The position numbers and the translations under genes are program-made. 64,000 nucleotides of DNA, taken from contig CAZVKC010000009.1 in assembly GCA_964627455.1 (NCBI GenBank), positions 62,001-126,000 on the forward strand, in the 5' to 3' direction. Of the stretch, positions 45,245 to 53,635 are shown piece after piece. Numbering within the stretch: position 1 is the first letter of the stretch; every line of letters begins with the position of its first letter. The notes beneath the pieces are model-generated. The model did not search any database. It worked only from the letters and a program-made list of their open reading frames with translations, and was not told the origin of the DNA. Source of the DNA: F-183 sp964627455 (GTDB lineage: Bacteria; Acidobacteriota; Terriglobia; Bryobacterales; Bryobacteraceae).

Positions 45245-45704
45245 CTGGCAGTTCCTTTCTATGGGAGGAGCGAATGACGTGATGTCCCGCCGCGCGCAGC
45301 ATCCGCGCAATCCGGTTCTCGCGATTGGGCAGCCACGCGAAGCGCGACCCGCCAATCACCACGATCGAACCCGCCGGCAGGATCGAGCGCAACGCATCGC
45401 ATACATCGCGGCACGTGCGAACATCGGCCACCACTTCCACCTCATCGATGCAAGCCGCCGCAATCATCCGCTCGACCTGCGCCGCGCGAAACTCGAGGCT
45501 CACCGGCGGCTGATCCGCGGGCAGCACATACGGAACGCAAAACAACGCGAGGATCCGGATGTGCGCCTGCAAACCCCGGGCGAGTCCACACGCGTGCCGT
45601 AGCGCGGAAGCCGTCGCCGCTTCGCAGCCGCCATACAGCACGACGATCTGCAACGATGGCGCCGGCGCGGTTTGTCGCGGGATCCTGAGTTGGGCTTGCT
45701 CCAT
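45237..45704 (-). CDS. Universal-stress-protein-like protein of the kdp operon (155 aa)
   Basis: An alpha/beta fold of the USP type: strand LQIVVLYGGCE, central strand IRILALFCVPYV, then VEVVADVRTCRDVCDALRSIL and the nucleotide-loop-like IVVIGGSRFAWLPNRENRIARML. The G-2x-G-9x-G(S/T) ATP motif is only partly kept (GGSRFAWLPNRENR). I use ATG 45704 (GGAGG 11 bases upstream); a GTG at 45722 would add 6 residues. It is the first gene after the operator repeats, so it may sense nucleotides for Kdp control, as USP domains in KdpD do. Confidence 0.7.
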   Translation of the reverse strand: MEQAQLRIPRQTAPAPSLQIVVLYGGCEAATASALRHACGLARGLQAHIRILALFCVPYVLPADQPPVSLEFRAAQVERMIAAACIDEVEVVADVRTCRDVCDALRSILPAGSIVVIGGSRFAWLPNRENRIARMLRAAGHHVIRSSHRKELPDG

Positions 45705-45740
45705 GTGGGCGGCTGCCTCCACTCACGAGAGTAGGGCGCA

Positions 45741-45773
45741 ACCCATAAGGAAGTCATAAAGACTGCCTAAGGA
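45741..45773 (-). promoter_or_regulatory. Three contiguous 11-bp direct repeats: probable KdpE operator
   Basis: On the minus strand: TCCTTAGGCAG, TCTTTATGACT, TCCTTATGGGT, with no spacing between them (core TCyTTAkG). OmpR/KdpE-family dimers bind direct repeats of this period. It begins 36 bases upstream of the USP-like gene's ATG and 18 bases past the kdpE stop. A TACTCT at 45728-45733 just downstream could be the -10 element. Confidence 0.6.
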
Positions 45774-45791
45774 TTCCGTTAAGCGTCGTAT

Positions 45792-46490
45792 TTATCGGGA
45801 TTCGGGCAGGTCGAAACGATAGCCGACCCACGGTTCGGTGAGCAGGAAGCGGGGCTTCGAAGGATCCGGTTCGATCTTCTTGCGTAACTGATTCACGAAC
45901 ACCCGCAGGTACTCGACCTGGTCGCCATAATCCGGACCCCATACCGCCTGCAGCAGCTTGGTATGCGGAATCGCGATGTTCGGATTCGCCGCCAGATACT
46001 GCAGCAAGTCGAATTCCTTCGGCGTCAGGCGGACCTCTTTGCCGTCGCGACGCACGCGCCGCGCCGTCAGATCCACCTCGACCTCATCCAACCGGATCAC
46101 GCCCTCATCGGCGCCGTGCCCGGCCGGCAGCCTACGCAAGGCCGCGCGGATCCGCGCCAACAATTCCGGGATTCCGAACGGCTTCGTGACGTAATCATCC
46201 GCGCCCGCATCGAGCGCTGTCACCTTGTCGGTTTCGGAATTCCGCACCGTCAGCATGATGATCGCGACATCCGATCCCGCGCGGATCTCGCGACAGGCCT
46301 CGAGTCCGCCCATACCCGGCATGTTGAGGTCCAGAAGCACGAGATCGAACCGGTGGTCGCGAATCGCAAGCAGCGCCTCTTCGCCGCTCTTCGCATCGCG
46401 CACTTCGTATCCTTGAGCCGAGAGCGTCGTGCGCAGCACGCGCCGGATCTGCGGCTCGTCGTCCACCACCAGGATGCGTCCGGAACTCAC
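45792..46490 (-). CDS. kdpE: KdpE response regulator
   Basis: OmpR-type activator of the kdp operon. 232 residues from a GTG at 46490 that overlaps the kinase stop (GTGA); the longer frame to 46757 lies wholly within the kinase gene and is rejected. Receiver with acidic pair D10-D11 and phospho-acceptor D54 (LVLLDLNMPGM), conserved Lys in YVTKPFG, then a winged helix (LTPKEFDLLQYLAANPN...VEYLRVFVNQLRKKIE). The operon-proximal repeats at 45741-45773 are its likely target. Confidence 0.93.
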   Translation of the reverse strand: MSSGRILVVDDEPQIRRVLRTTLSAQGYEVRDAKSGEEALLAIRDHRFDLVLLDLNMPGMGGLEACREIRAGSDVAIIMLTVRNSETDKVTALDAGADDYVTKPFGIPELLARIRAALRRLPAGHGADEGVIRLDEVEVDLTARRVRRDGKEVRLTPKEFDLLQYLAANPNIAIPHTKLLQAVWGPDYGDQVEYLRVFVNQLRKKIEPDPSKPRFLLTEPWVGYRFDLPESR

Positions 46491-47944
46491 GATGCTCCTT
46501 CCTGCCTGGATGCCGGAAGCGCCAGGCAAAACACCGAGCCATCGGGTGACCCGGGCTCGACCCACAAATCGCCGCCGTGGATCCGCGCGATTTCGCGTGC
46601 GATGTACAACCCCAATCCGGTTCCCGGCAACATGCTGCGAACCGCGCTGCGCCGGTAATACTTCTCGAAGATCCGCTCCCGCTCGCGCTCGGGGATCCCC
46701 GGTCCTCGATCGATCACCTGCAGCATCACCCGATCGCCGGCCCGTTGTGCACGGCACACCACCGGTGATCCATGGCCCGAATACTTCAACGCGTTGTCGA
46801 TCAACTGCCGTAGCGCCAGCACCAGCAGTTCCGCATCCCAGAACAACGACTCGTCACAGGCGGCCTCGACGGAAATCCGTTCATCGCCTCGGCCCGCGAA
46901 CGTTGCCGCGGCGTCGCGAAGCACGTCCGCAATCGCTACGGGCGCGCGCCGCAGCGTGATCTTCCCCGCGTCGATCTCGGCCATTTTCACTGCCTCGGTC
47001 ACCAGATGACTCAAGCGGTCCGTCTCTTCTTCGATGATCGAAATCAACTCGCGCTGATCGGCCCCATCCACCATCCGCAATCCCGTCGCGGATGCTTTGA
47101 TCGACGTGAGCGGCGTCTGGAACTCATGCGCGATCGCGTCCAGCAGCGTCGATTTGAATTCCTCGCTCTGCCTCGCGATCTCCGCCCGGCTCGCCGCTTC
47201 TTCCGTGCGTACCCGCTCCAGCGCGATCGCCACCAGATTGAGGATCGACTGCACGGCGCCGTCGGACGCCTGCATTCCCCGCATCGCCAGCGCCCCGATC
47301 GGACTCCCGCCTCCCAGCGCAATCGGCCACACGTCGACCCCACCAAGCGACGCCTCGTGTTGCCGGGCGCCCACGCGTACGGTCTCACGCATCACGCGTT
47401 CGAGCGCCGCTTCGTCCACCTCTTCCGGTCCTCCGCGGAAGAGCGAATGCGACTTCGCGTCGAACACCGCGACCAGCGAGGATCCGAAGATTTGCGCAAT
47501 GCTCTGCGCCGCCTGCGGACCAATCGGCCGCGTCGCGTCCGTCAGCAGGATCGCGCGGCTCAACGCGTACAACTGTTCCGTCTCCTGCTGGCTCCGCCGT
47601 GCATCTTCAGCCTGCCGTCGCGCCTGATCGGACAAGTGGCTCGAGACCAGCGCCGTCAGCAGAAATGTAAACAGCGCGACCCAGTTCTCCGGATCCGAAA
47701 TCGAAAACAACCCGACCGGAGGCAGAAAGAAATAGTTATAGGAAAGCGTCGCCGCCACTGATACGACCGCCGCCGCGGCGAATCCGCGTGCTGTCGCCAC
47801 GGCCAGCACCACGAGCAAAAAGAAGAAGCCGGCCGTCGACGCGTTGACCGACAGAATTCGCCCCAGCACGAAGACGACGACCGCAACACCCGACAGCCCT
47901 GCTGCGATGCCTTCCAGGCGTCGAACGTGCTGATTCGCTCTCAT
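46487..47944 (-). CDS. KdpD-like sensor histidine kinase lacking the N-terminal KdpD domain
   Basis: 485 residues. Four membrane helices at about 12-105 (DUF4118, as in the membrane part of KdpD), a GAF domain (about 140-245), HisKA with H273 in DAIAHEFQTPLTSIKAS, and an ATPase domain (N-box LRQLIDNALKYS, G-boxes DRGPGIPE and GTGLGLYIA). The cytoplasmic nucleotide/USP sensor half of classical KdpD is absent here and is encoded separately at 37166-39422. It overlaps kdpE by 4 bases, forming the regulatory pair. Confidence 0.92.
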   Translation of the reverse strand: MRANQHVRRLEGIAAGLSGVAVVVFVLGRILSVNASTAGFFFLLVVLAVATARGFAAAAVVSVAATLSYNYFFLPPVGLFSISDPENWVALFTFLLTALVSSHLSDQARRQAEDARRSQQETEQLYALSRAILLTDATRPIGPQAAQSIAQIFGSSLVAVFDAKSHSLFRGGPEEVDEAALERVMRETVRVGARQHEASLGGVDVWPIALGGGSPIGALAMRGMQASDGAVQSILNLVAIALERVRTEEAASRAEIARQSEEFKSTLLDAIAHEFQTPLTSIKASATGLRMVDGADQRELISIIEEETDRLSHLVTEAVKMAEIDAGKITLRRAPVAIADVLRDAAATFAGRGDERISVEAACDESLFWDAELLVLALRQLIDNALKYSGHGSPVVCRAQRAGDRVMLQVIDRGPGIPERERERIFEKYYRRSAVRSMLPGTGLGLYIAREIARIHGGDLWVEPGSPDGSVFCLALPASRQEGAS

Positions 47945-48022
47945 TGCGTCCCCAGTCCAGGATATCTATCTTTTTTCTCAATTGGTTAGCCACTCAAGGC
48001 CGGCTCAAGCGACCAAAGCGCG

Positions 48023-48067
48023 TTCGACACAATTCGACACTTTTCGACACTTCGTGCGAGTGTCGAA
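48023..48067. promoter_or_regulatory. Tandem TTCGACAC repeats with inverted copy
   Basis: TTCGACAC occurs at 48023, 48033 and 48043, an exact 10-base period (one helical turn), followed by its inverse GTGTCGAA at 48060-48067. The last pair could form an 8-bp hairpin with a 9-base loop. It lies between the divergent kinase gene and the molybdenum hydroxylase operon and could control either. The binding protein is unknown. Confidence 0.6.
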
Positions 48068-48179
48068 CAACACCGCGAACCTCCGCCCGGTAACCACCAT
48101 CCGCGACCGCACGCCAGTCTGATATAACGGTTGTATCCACGGTCAGCTTAATGACTCAATCCCCAAAGGAGATCTCTCT

Positions 48180-48851
48180 GTGAGTTCTACCAAAGATCCA
48201 CGGGCAATGGATCCGTCCGCCGCTCAAGAGAAACCCGGCAAGAAAAGCCGGTTTTCGCGGCGCGGATTCCTGCAAGGCTCGGGTGTCGGCGCCGGCGTCC
48301 TGACCGCCGGCGTGCTCGCGACTCCCGAAGAGGCGGAAGCGCAGGCAGCGGCGAATATCGCCGGACCCGGCGCAGTCGATATCACCCTCAACATCAACGG
48401 CAAAGCCATGAAAGCGTCCGTCGAGCCCCGCGTCACGTTGCTCGATTGTATGCGCCAGAATCTGGAATTGACAGCAGCCAAGCGCGTGTGCGACCGCGGA
48501 ACCTGCGGCGCCTGCACGGTGATCGTGGACGGCAAGGTGATGTATGCCTGCTCGATCCTCGCGATCGACGCACAAGGCCGCAAGATCGAAACCCTGGAAG
48601 GCGTGGCCGCCAAGAAGCATCCGATCATCCAGGCCTTCGTCAACAACGACGCCCAGCAGTGCGGCTATTGCACTCCGGGCATGGTGATGGCGTCCAAGGG
48701 CCTGCTCGACCGCAACCCGAGCCCTTCGTTCGAACAAGTCAAGAAGGGTCTCGGCGGCAACCTCTGCCGTTGCGGCACCTATATGGGTATCCGCAAGGCC
48801 GTTCTCGAAGCGGCTGGTGAACTGAAAGGAGGCGCGTCCAAGAATGCCTGA
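48180..48851 (+). CDS. Tat-exported 2Fe-2S subunit of a molybdenum hydroxylase
   Basis: 223 residues from GTG 48180, with AAGGAG 8 bases upstream. A twin-arginine signal SRRGFLQGSGVGAGVLTAGVL sits at about 25-47. The ferredoxin cluster is CDRGTCGACTVIVDGKVMYAC, and the second cluster CGYCTPGM...LCRCGTY is in the helical domain. As in E. coli PaoA, this subunit probably carries the whole folded complex to the periplasm. A TATAAC at 48123-48128 may be the -10. It overlaps the Mo subunit gene by 8 bases. Confidence 0.93.
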   Translation: MSSTKDPRAMDPSAAQEKPGKKSRFSRRGFLQGSGVGAGVLTAGVLATPEEAEAQAAANIAGPGAVDITLNINGKAMKASVEPRVTLLDCMRQNLELTAAKRVCDRGTCGACTVIVDGKVMYACSILAIDAQGRKIETLEGVAAKKHPIIQAFVNNDAQQCGYCTPGMVMASKGLLDRNPSPSFEQVKKGLGGNLCRCGTYMGIRKAVLEAAGELKGGASKNA

Positions 48852-51009
48852 GTACAGTTGGCCGGCAATGGATAAACGGCGGGTGATGGGCAAGCGCCTG
48901 AACCGCCTCGACGGCATCGCCAAGTCCAGCGGCGCTGCCAAGTATCCGACAGACTTTACCGCCAAGGACCTGCTCTACGCCGTGCTGCTCACCTCGCCGC
49001 ACGCGCACTGCAAGATCCGCAAGATCGACATCTCTGAAGCGAAGGCGCTTCCCGGCGTCACTGCCATTCGCATCATCAACGGCGAAGGCAAGGAACTGAA
49101 CTGGGTCGGCCACGAAATCGCTGCGGTTGCCGCGACCACCGAAGCCATCGCTCGCGACGCCGCGCGCAAGATCAAGGTCGATTACGAAATCCTGCCGCAC
49201 CTCGTCCACGAGCATGACCTCGCCAAAGCCGGTTCGCGCGCCCGTCCTTCGGGTGAGCAGACCTCGGGCGATCCCGAAAAGGGCTTCAAGGAAGCGGACG
49301 TGGTGGTGGAAGGCGAATACGCCATCCCCGTCATCACGCACTGCTGCCTCGAACCCCACGGCCAGGTGATCCAGTGGAAGGGCGACAGCATCGAATACTG
49401 GCCGTCCACGCAGAACGTCTCCGCGGTCGGCGGCGACCTCGCCAAGCAGTTGCAGGTCGCGACCACCAACGTCCATGTGCAGATGGAATACATGGGCGGC
49501 GGCTTCGGCTCCAAATTCCCCGCCGATCTCTGGGGTGGCGAATGCGCGCAGCTTTCGAAGGAAAGCGGCGGACGTCCCGTCAAGCTATTCCTCGATCGCG
49601 CCCAGGAACTCTCGATCGCCGGCAACCGGCCTTCGGTGTTCTCGAAAGTAAAGGTCGGCGCCACGAAGGACGGCAAGCTCCACGCCTGGCAGTCCGACAC
49701 CTGGGCGTCTGGCGGACTCGGTGGCGGCGGTCTCAACGCGGACCTCTTCCCCTACGTCTTCCGCAACGTTCCGCACCGCAAGGTCAACCACACTGCGGTG
49801 TCGCTCAACGCCGGTAGCGCCCGCGCCTGGCGCGCTCCCAACCATCCGCAGCAGGCCTACGTCACGTTCTCGGCGATGGAAGATCTGTGCGCGGCGTTGA
49901 AGATGGATCCGGTCGAGTTCTTCAAGAAGAACATTGAGACGGTCCGCACCGAAAACCTGCGCGCGACCTATCTGCGCCAGATCGACAAGGCCGCGGAACT
50001 GATCGACTGGAAGAAGAACTGGCACCAGCGCGGCGATACGGCCAAAGGGCCGATCAAGCGCGGCCTGGGCGTCGGTTTCTCCACCTGGGGCGGCTTGGGT
50101 CACGATTCCAAGTGCCGCACCACGATCCATCCCGACGGCACGGTTGAAGTCGAACTCGGTACGCAGGACCTCGGCACCGCGACCCGCACCATGATCGCCA
50201 TGGTCGTGTCCGAAACCACGGGCCTCCCGTACACGCAAATCAAAGTGAAGCTTGGTGATTCGCGCTTCCCGTTCTCCGGTGCATCCGGTGGATCCACCAC
50301 CATCGGCGGCGTCACCGTGTCGTCCCGCAAGGCGACCGTGAACGCCCTCGACAAGCTGTTCGAGAAGATCGCGCCGTTGCTCGACACGACGCCCGATAAG
50401 CTCGAAGCCGTCGACGGCCAGATCCGCGTGAAGGGCAATCCGTCGAAGAGCATGAGCTGGAAGGCGGCCACCCAGAAGCTGGGCGTACAGCCGATCAGCG
50501 AGATGGGTGAGAACATCGGACGTAACGCGCCTCGCGAAGGCCTCATTTCGCAGGGCGTCGCCGGCGTGCAGATGGCCGACGTTTCTGTCGACATCGAAAC
50601 CGGCCACGTGAAGATGAACAAGCTCGTCATCGTGCAGGATTGCGGCCTCGTCGTCAATCCGAAGACCGCCGAAAGCCAGGCTTACGGCGCCGGCATCATG
50701 ACCATCTGCGCCGCTCTCTACGAAGAGCGCGTGATGGACCAGCAGACCGGCCTCGTGTTGAACCCCGACATGGAGTTCTACAAGCTGGCGGGCGCAGGCG
50801 ACATCGGCGAAATCATCGCCCACATGGACATCCACCCCGACAACGACAAGCGCGGCATCATCGGCCTCGGCGAACCCGTCGCCGTGGGCGGTATTGCTGC
50901 GATCGGCAATGCGGTCGCGAATGCAATCGGCGTTCGCGTCCCGATGGTTCCCTTGACTCCGGCGCGCGTTCTCGGTGCGCTGGCCAAGTCCGGAAGGAGG
51001 CTCGCGTAA
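48844..51009 (+). CDS. Molybdopterin-binding subunit of xanthine dehydrogenase/aldehyde oxidase family
   Basis: 721 residues. N-terminal aldehyde oxidase a/b-hammerhead (GKRLNRLDGIAKSSGAAKYPTDF), Moco-binding stretches EYMGGGFGSKF, SARAWRAPNHPQQ and GASGGSTTIGGVT, and the presumed catalytic Glu near residue 677 (GLGEPVAVGG). No signal peptide of its own. Oxidises aldehydes or hydroxylates N-heterocycles with water; substrate not predictable. Stop overlaps the FAD subunit ATG by one base (TAATG). Length and order match the PaoABC-like type. Confidence 0.92.
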   Translation: MPEYSWPAMDKRRVMGKRLNRLDGIAKSSGAAKYPTDFTAKDLLYAVLLTSPHAHCKIRKIDISEAKALPGVTAIRIINGEGKELNWVGHEIAAVAATTEAIARDAARKIKVDYEILPHLVHEHDLAKAGSRARPSGEQTSGDPEKGFKEADVVVEGEYAIPVITHCCLEPHGQVIQWKGDSIEYWPSTQNVSAVGGDLAKQLQVATTNVHVQMEYMGGGFGSKFPADLWGGECAQLSKESGGRPVKLFLDRAQELSIAGNRPSVFSKVKVGATKDGKLHAWQSDTWASGGLGGGGLNADLFPYVFRNVPHRKVNHTAVSLNAGSARAWRAPNHPQQAYVTFSAMEDLCAALKMDPVEFFKKNIETVRTENLRATYLRQIDKAAELIDWKKNWHQRGDTAKGPIKRGLGVGFSTWGGLGHDSKCRTTIHPDGTVEVELGTQDLGTATRTMIAMVVSETTGLPYTQIKVKLGDSRFPFSGASGGSTTIGGVTVSSRKATVNALDKLFEKIAPLLDTTPDKLEAVDGQIRVKGNPSKSMSWKAATQKLGVQPISEMGENIGRNAPREGLISQGVAGVQMADVSVDIETGHVKMNKLVIVQDCGLVVNPKTAESQAYGAGIMTICAALYEERVMDQQTGLVLNPDMEFYKLAGAGDIGEIIAHMDIHPDNDKRGIIGLGEPVAVGGIAAIGNAVANAIGVRVPMVPLTPARVLGALAKSGRRLA

Positions 51010-51980
51010 TGGAAGCGTTCGGATACGCAAACCCCAAGACCCTGAAAGAAGCGCTCGGTGCACTGGGCGCGACTTGGGATGACGCCGCGGTTCTCGCGGG
51101 CGGCACGGACCTCATCAGCTTGATGAAGGATCACGTCGTCAGCCCGAAGAAGCTCGTCAACGTGAAGGGCATTCCGGAATTGAAGGGCATCGCGCAGGCG
51201 TCCGGCGGCATCCGCATCGGCGCCGCGGTCACCCTCGACGAACTCGCCGCAAGCCAGCTCGTGCGCACGCAACTGCCGTCGCTCGTGCAGGCGGCGCTGG
51301 GCGTCGCGAGCCCGCAGATCCGCAACATGGGCACCGTTGGCGGCGATCTCTGCCAGCGTCCCCGTTGCTGGTACTTCCGCCAGGGATTTGGCAACCTCGC
51401 CATGAAGGACGGGCAAAGCCTGATCCCGAACGGTGAGAACAAGTACCACGCCATTTTCGGCGGAGGTCCCGCGTACTTCGTCAGCGCGTCGAGCTTCGGT
51501 CCGGCGCTCGTGGCGCTGGGCGCGAAGATCACCGTCGCTTCGGCGAAGGGCAACCGCGATGTGGCGGCGGCCGATTTCTTCGTGGCTCCGAAAGAGCAGG
51601 GAACTCGCGAAGTCGCCCTGCAGCCCGGCGAAATCGTGACGTCCATCACCGTGCCCACCGGCACGAAGAACGCGACGTACGAAGTCCGCGAACGCGAAGG
51701 CCTTGATTGGCCTTTGGCGGCGGCTTCGGTGTCGTTGAAGATGAACGGAGCGAAGGTCGCTTCGGCGAAGATCGTGCTCGGTCACGTGGCAGCGACGCCG
51801 TGGGCAGCCGCGGCGGCCGATGCATTCCTGGCCGGCAAGTCGATCGACGAAGCCACTGCGCTCGAAGCGGGCAAGGCCGCCGTCAAAGGTGCAACCCCGC
51901 TCAGCCAGAACGAGTACAAGGTGCAGTTGGCGGCGGTGAGCGTCAAGCGCGCGCTGCTCGCCGCTGCCGGAAAGGCGTAG
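51009..51980 (+). CDS. FAD-binding subunit of the molybdenum hydroxylase
   Basis: 323 residues from ATG 51009; a longer frame to 50640 lies inside the Mo-subunit gene. FAD motifs AVLAGGTDLISLMKD and RNMGTVGGDLCQRPRCWYF. The Cys pair in the latter resembles the extra 4Fe-4S site of PaoB/4-hydroxybenzoyl-CoA reductase subunits. A CO dehydrogenase flavoprotein C-terminal domain closes the protein. Passes electrons from the 2Fe-2S subunit to an acceptor. The small Cys-rich gene follows after 17 bases. Confidence 0.92.
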   Translation: MEAFGYANPKTLKEALGALGATWDDAAVLAGGTDLISLMKDHVVSPKKLVNVKGIPELKGIAQASGGIRIGAAVTLDELAASQLVRTQLPSLVQAALGVASPQIRNMGTVGGDLCQRPRCWYFRQGFGNLAMKDGQSLIPNGENKYHAIFGGGPAYFVSASSFGPALVALGAKITVASAKGNRDVAAADFFVAPKEQGTREVALQPGEIVTSITVPTGTKNATYEVREREGLDWPLAAASVSLKMNGAKVASAKIVLGHVAATPWAAAAADAFLAGKSIDEATALEAGKAAVKGATPLSQNEYKVQLAAVSVKRALLAAAGKA

Positions 51981-51997
51981 GTTCGGGGAGGATCTCT

Positions 51998-52207
51998 ATG
52001 GAACGCTCCGGACTCGGCCGTCCCGACGACGACCGTTGCTCGAATCTCCACTGGAAAGGGATGTACGTTCTCTCCGAGAGCGACTTCCCTCATTCCAACG
52101 ACCGGCTGTTCTGGTGCCACAAAACGCAGCAATGCGTGGGACCGGACGGCAAGCTTGTCGACGACTACGAGTGCAATGAAACGCGGTCCTGTTTCCTCGC
52201 GCTGTAG
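51998..52207 (+). CDS. Small Cys-rich protein at the end of the hydroxylase operon (69 aa)
   Basis: ATG 51998 with GGGGAGGA upstream. Five cysteines (C14, C40, C46, C59, C65) and conserved-looking aromatic spots (NLHWKGMYV, NDRLFWCHKTQQCVGPDG, ETRSCFLAL). No signal peptide. Spacing suggests a metal- or cluster-binding microdomain or a disulfide-stabilised fold. It follows the FAD subunit by 17 bases and precedes a strong terminator, so it belongs to the operon; it may assist cofactor insertion or regulate. Not a family I can name. Confidence 0.72.
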   Translation: MERSGLGRPDDDRCSNLHWKGMYVLSESDFPHSNDRLFWCHKTQQCVGPDGKLVDDYECNETRSCFLAL

Positions 52208-52225
52208 TTGTTAGACCGATCATCG

Positions 52226-52262
52226 AAAGGGCGGACCCGCACAGCAAGCGGATCCGCCCTTT
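52226..52262 (+). terminator. Intrinsic terminator after the hydroxylase operon
   Basis: Perfect 10-bp arms AAAGGGCGGA (52226-52235) and TCCGCCCTTT (52253-52262), with an inner CCGC/GCGG pairing. It begins 18 bases after the Cys-rich gene's stop and ends just before the haemoglobin gene. Confidence 0.8.
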
Positions 52263-52277
52263 GCCATCTCTCATCTC

Positions 52278-52655
52278 ATGACTGACGACGAAGTATATCC
52301 CCTGATTGGCGAGGACGGTTTCCGCCGCCTCGTCGCAGCATTTTATCGCCAGGTTCCTGGCGACGACATCCTCGGACCCATGTATCCGAAGAGCGATTTC
52401 GAAGGCGCTGAAGAGCGCTTGCGCGACTTCCTGGTCTTCCGCTTCGGAGGTCCCGGACGCTACATCGAAAACCGCGGACATCCGCGCCTGCGCATGCGCC
52501 ATATGCCCTTCCACATCGACACGTCCGCACGCCATCGCTGGGTCGAACTGATGACCCGTGCGCTCGACGAAACGCAACTCCCCGCCGAAGCCGACGCGGT
52601 GTTGCGCGAGTTCTTCGGCTCCGTCGCCACGTTCCTCATCAACCGCCCGGACTAG
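52278..52655 (+). CDS. Truncated haemoglobin (group II/O type)
   Basis: 125 residues: 2-over-2 globin with FYRQVPGDDILGPMYP at helix B/C, a central FLVFRFGGPGRYIENRGHPRLRMRHMPFHID giving the presumed proximal His region, and WVELMTRALDE in the G helix. Such proteins bind O2 or NO. Separate from the hydroxylase operon by a terminator, though an oxygen or NO link cannot be excluded. Confidence 0.9.
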   Translation: MTDDEVYPLIGEDGFRRLVAAFYRQVPGDDILGPMYPKSDFEGAEERLRDFLVFRFGGPGRYIENRGHPRLRMRHMPFHIDTSARHRWVELMTRALDETQLPAEADAVLREFFGSVATFLINRPD

Positions 52656-52664
52656 GCGTCCAGG

Positions 52665-53546
52665 CTAGGCAAAATACTTGTCGATATCGACCCAGCCGTT
52701 GAGGTCGACTTTGCTGATCGGACCCCGGTCGATCCACTTGATCGCGTCGTAGTAAGGGCGCGAGCCTTTCCCGCCGTCTACCGTCGTCCACTGGCCGTTT
52801 TCCACCTTGCCGACGATGGCGACGTGCTTGAACTGCTGGAAGTCATGATACTGGTTGTATCCGGACATGGAAATGAAGTCTCCGGGCTTTGGGAAGTCTC
52901 CATCTTTTGCCTCGATCCACGAGCCGGGAACATCCTTTTCGGCGAGATCGAGCCGCAGGACTCCGGCGGCGAGCCAGCGTCCCGGCTTTTTCCCGAGGAC
53001 TCCGCCGAGCTGATTGGCCATCGCGCCCAGGAACAGGTTGCAGCAGGTAAACGTGAGGTTCGGCTTCACCGGGTTCTCCCAGTAATCCCGCTTAATGCGC
53101 GCGGTGTCGTAGCCGGTCAGAGTCCGGAAGGCCGCCATGTCGGACGTCAGGCCTCCCGGCGGCACGGTTTTGACGAGCAGTTCCAGCATCGCGGCACGGA
53201 CCGGCGAGAAAGTCGGCGCCTCGAAAGTCCAGAACAGGCGAGCGCCCCGGACGGCCGGGTCAGGAGCATCGCCGCTCACGTGGCCGCTACCGGAGTTGGC
53301 AGTCGCGGTGTCGCTCGGGGGGACATATGAGAGGGTGAGGACTGGATCCTTGCCCGGCTCCCGCTCGCGGACCGCGACGGTGTCGCCGATCAACTCGAGT
53401 TCACCTTCGTTCTGGCGGGCGACGCGAGCCCACACACGAAATGGGTCTTCCGGCACAGTCCACTTGCGGCTGCCGAACTCCAGGTTGATCCGAACGTTGC
53501 CCACCGTCGCCCCGCTGTTGGTGAAACTGCACAGGTTGAGGATCAT
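52665..53546 (-). CDS. CHAP/NlpC-like protein of unknown role
   Basis: 293 residues, no signal peptide. The N-terminal 110 residues are beta-rich (EFGSRKWTVPEDPFRVWARV). The C-terminal part reads TCCNLFLGAMANQ (C168/C169), KPGDFISMSGY, FKHVAIVGKVENGQWTTVDGG (H241, D257), the order and spacing of a papain-like Cys-His-Asp amidase fold, as in CHAP or NlpC/P60 domains. This could cleave peptides or peptidoglycan. Reading is by motif only. Convergent with the globin gene, 9 bases apart. Confidence 0.65.
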   Translation of the reverse strand: MILNLCSFTNSGATVGNVRINLEFGSRKWTVPEDPFRVWARVARQNEGELELIGDTVAVREREPGKDPVLTLSYVPPSDTATANSGSGHVSGDAPDPAVRGARLFWTFEAPTFSPVRAAMLELLVKTVPPGGLTSDMAAFRTLTGYDTARIKRDYWENPVKPNLTFTCCNLFLGAMANQLGGVLGKKPGRWLAAGVLRLDLAEKDVPGSWIEAKDGDFPKPGDFISMSGYNQYHDFQQFKHVAIVGKVENGQWTTVDGGKGSRPYYDAIKWIDRGPISKVDLNGWVDIDKYFA

Positions 53547-53635
53547 GGCTTGGTTGCACCTCCACTCTGGACGATGTGCATGACGGTTGCCAGATGAAAC
53601 AGGCCGGCCAGACCCTCAGAATCCGGTAGCCGCTC

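Noticed and set aside
46491..46757. N-terminal extension of KdpE
   Set aside because: Lies inside the kinase gene; the GTG overlapping the kinase stop gives a normal response regulator.
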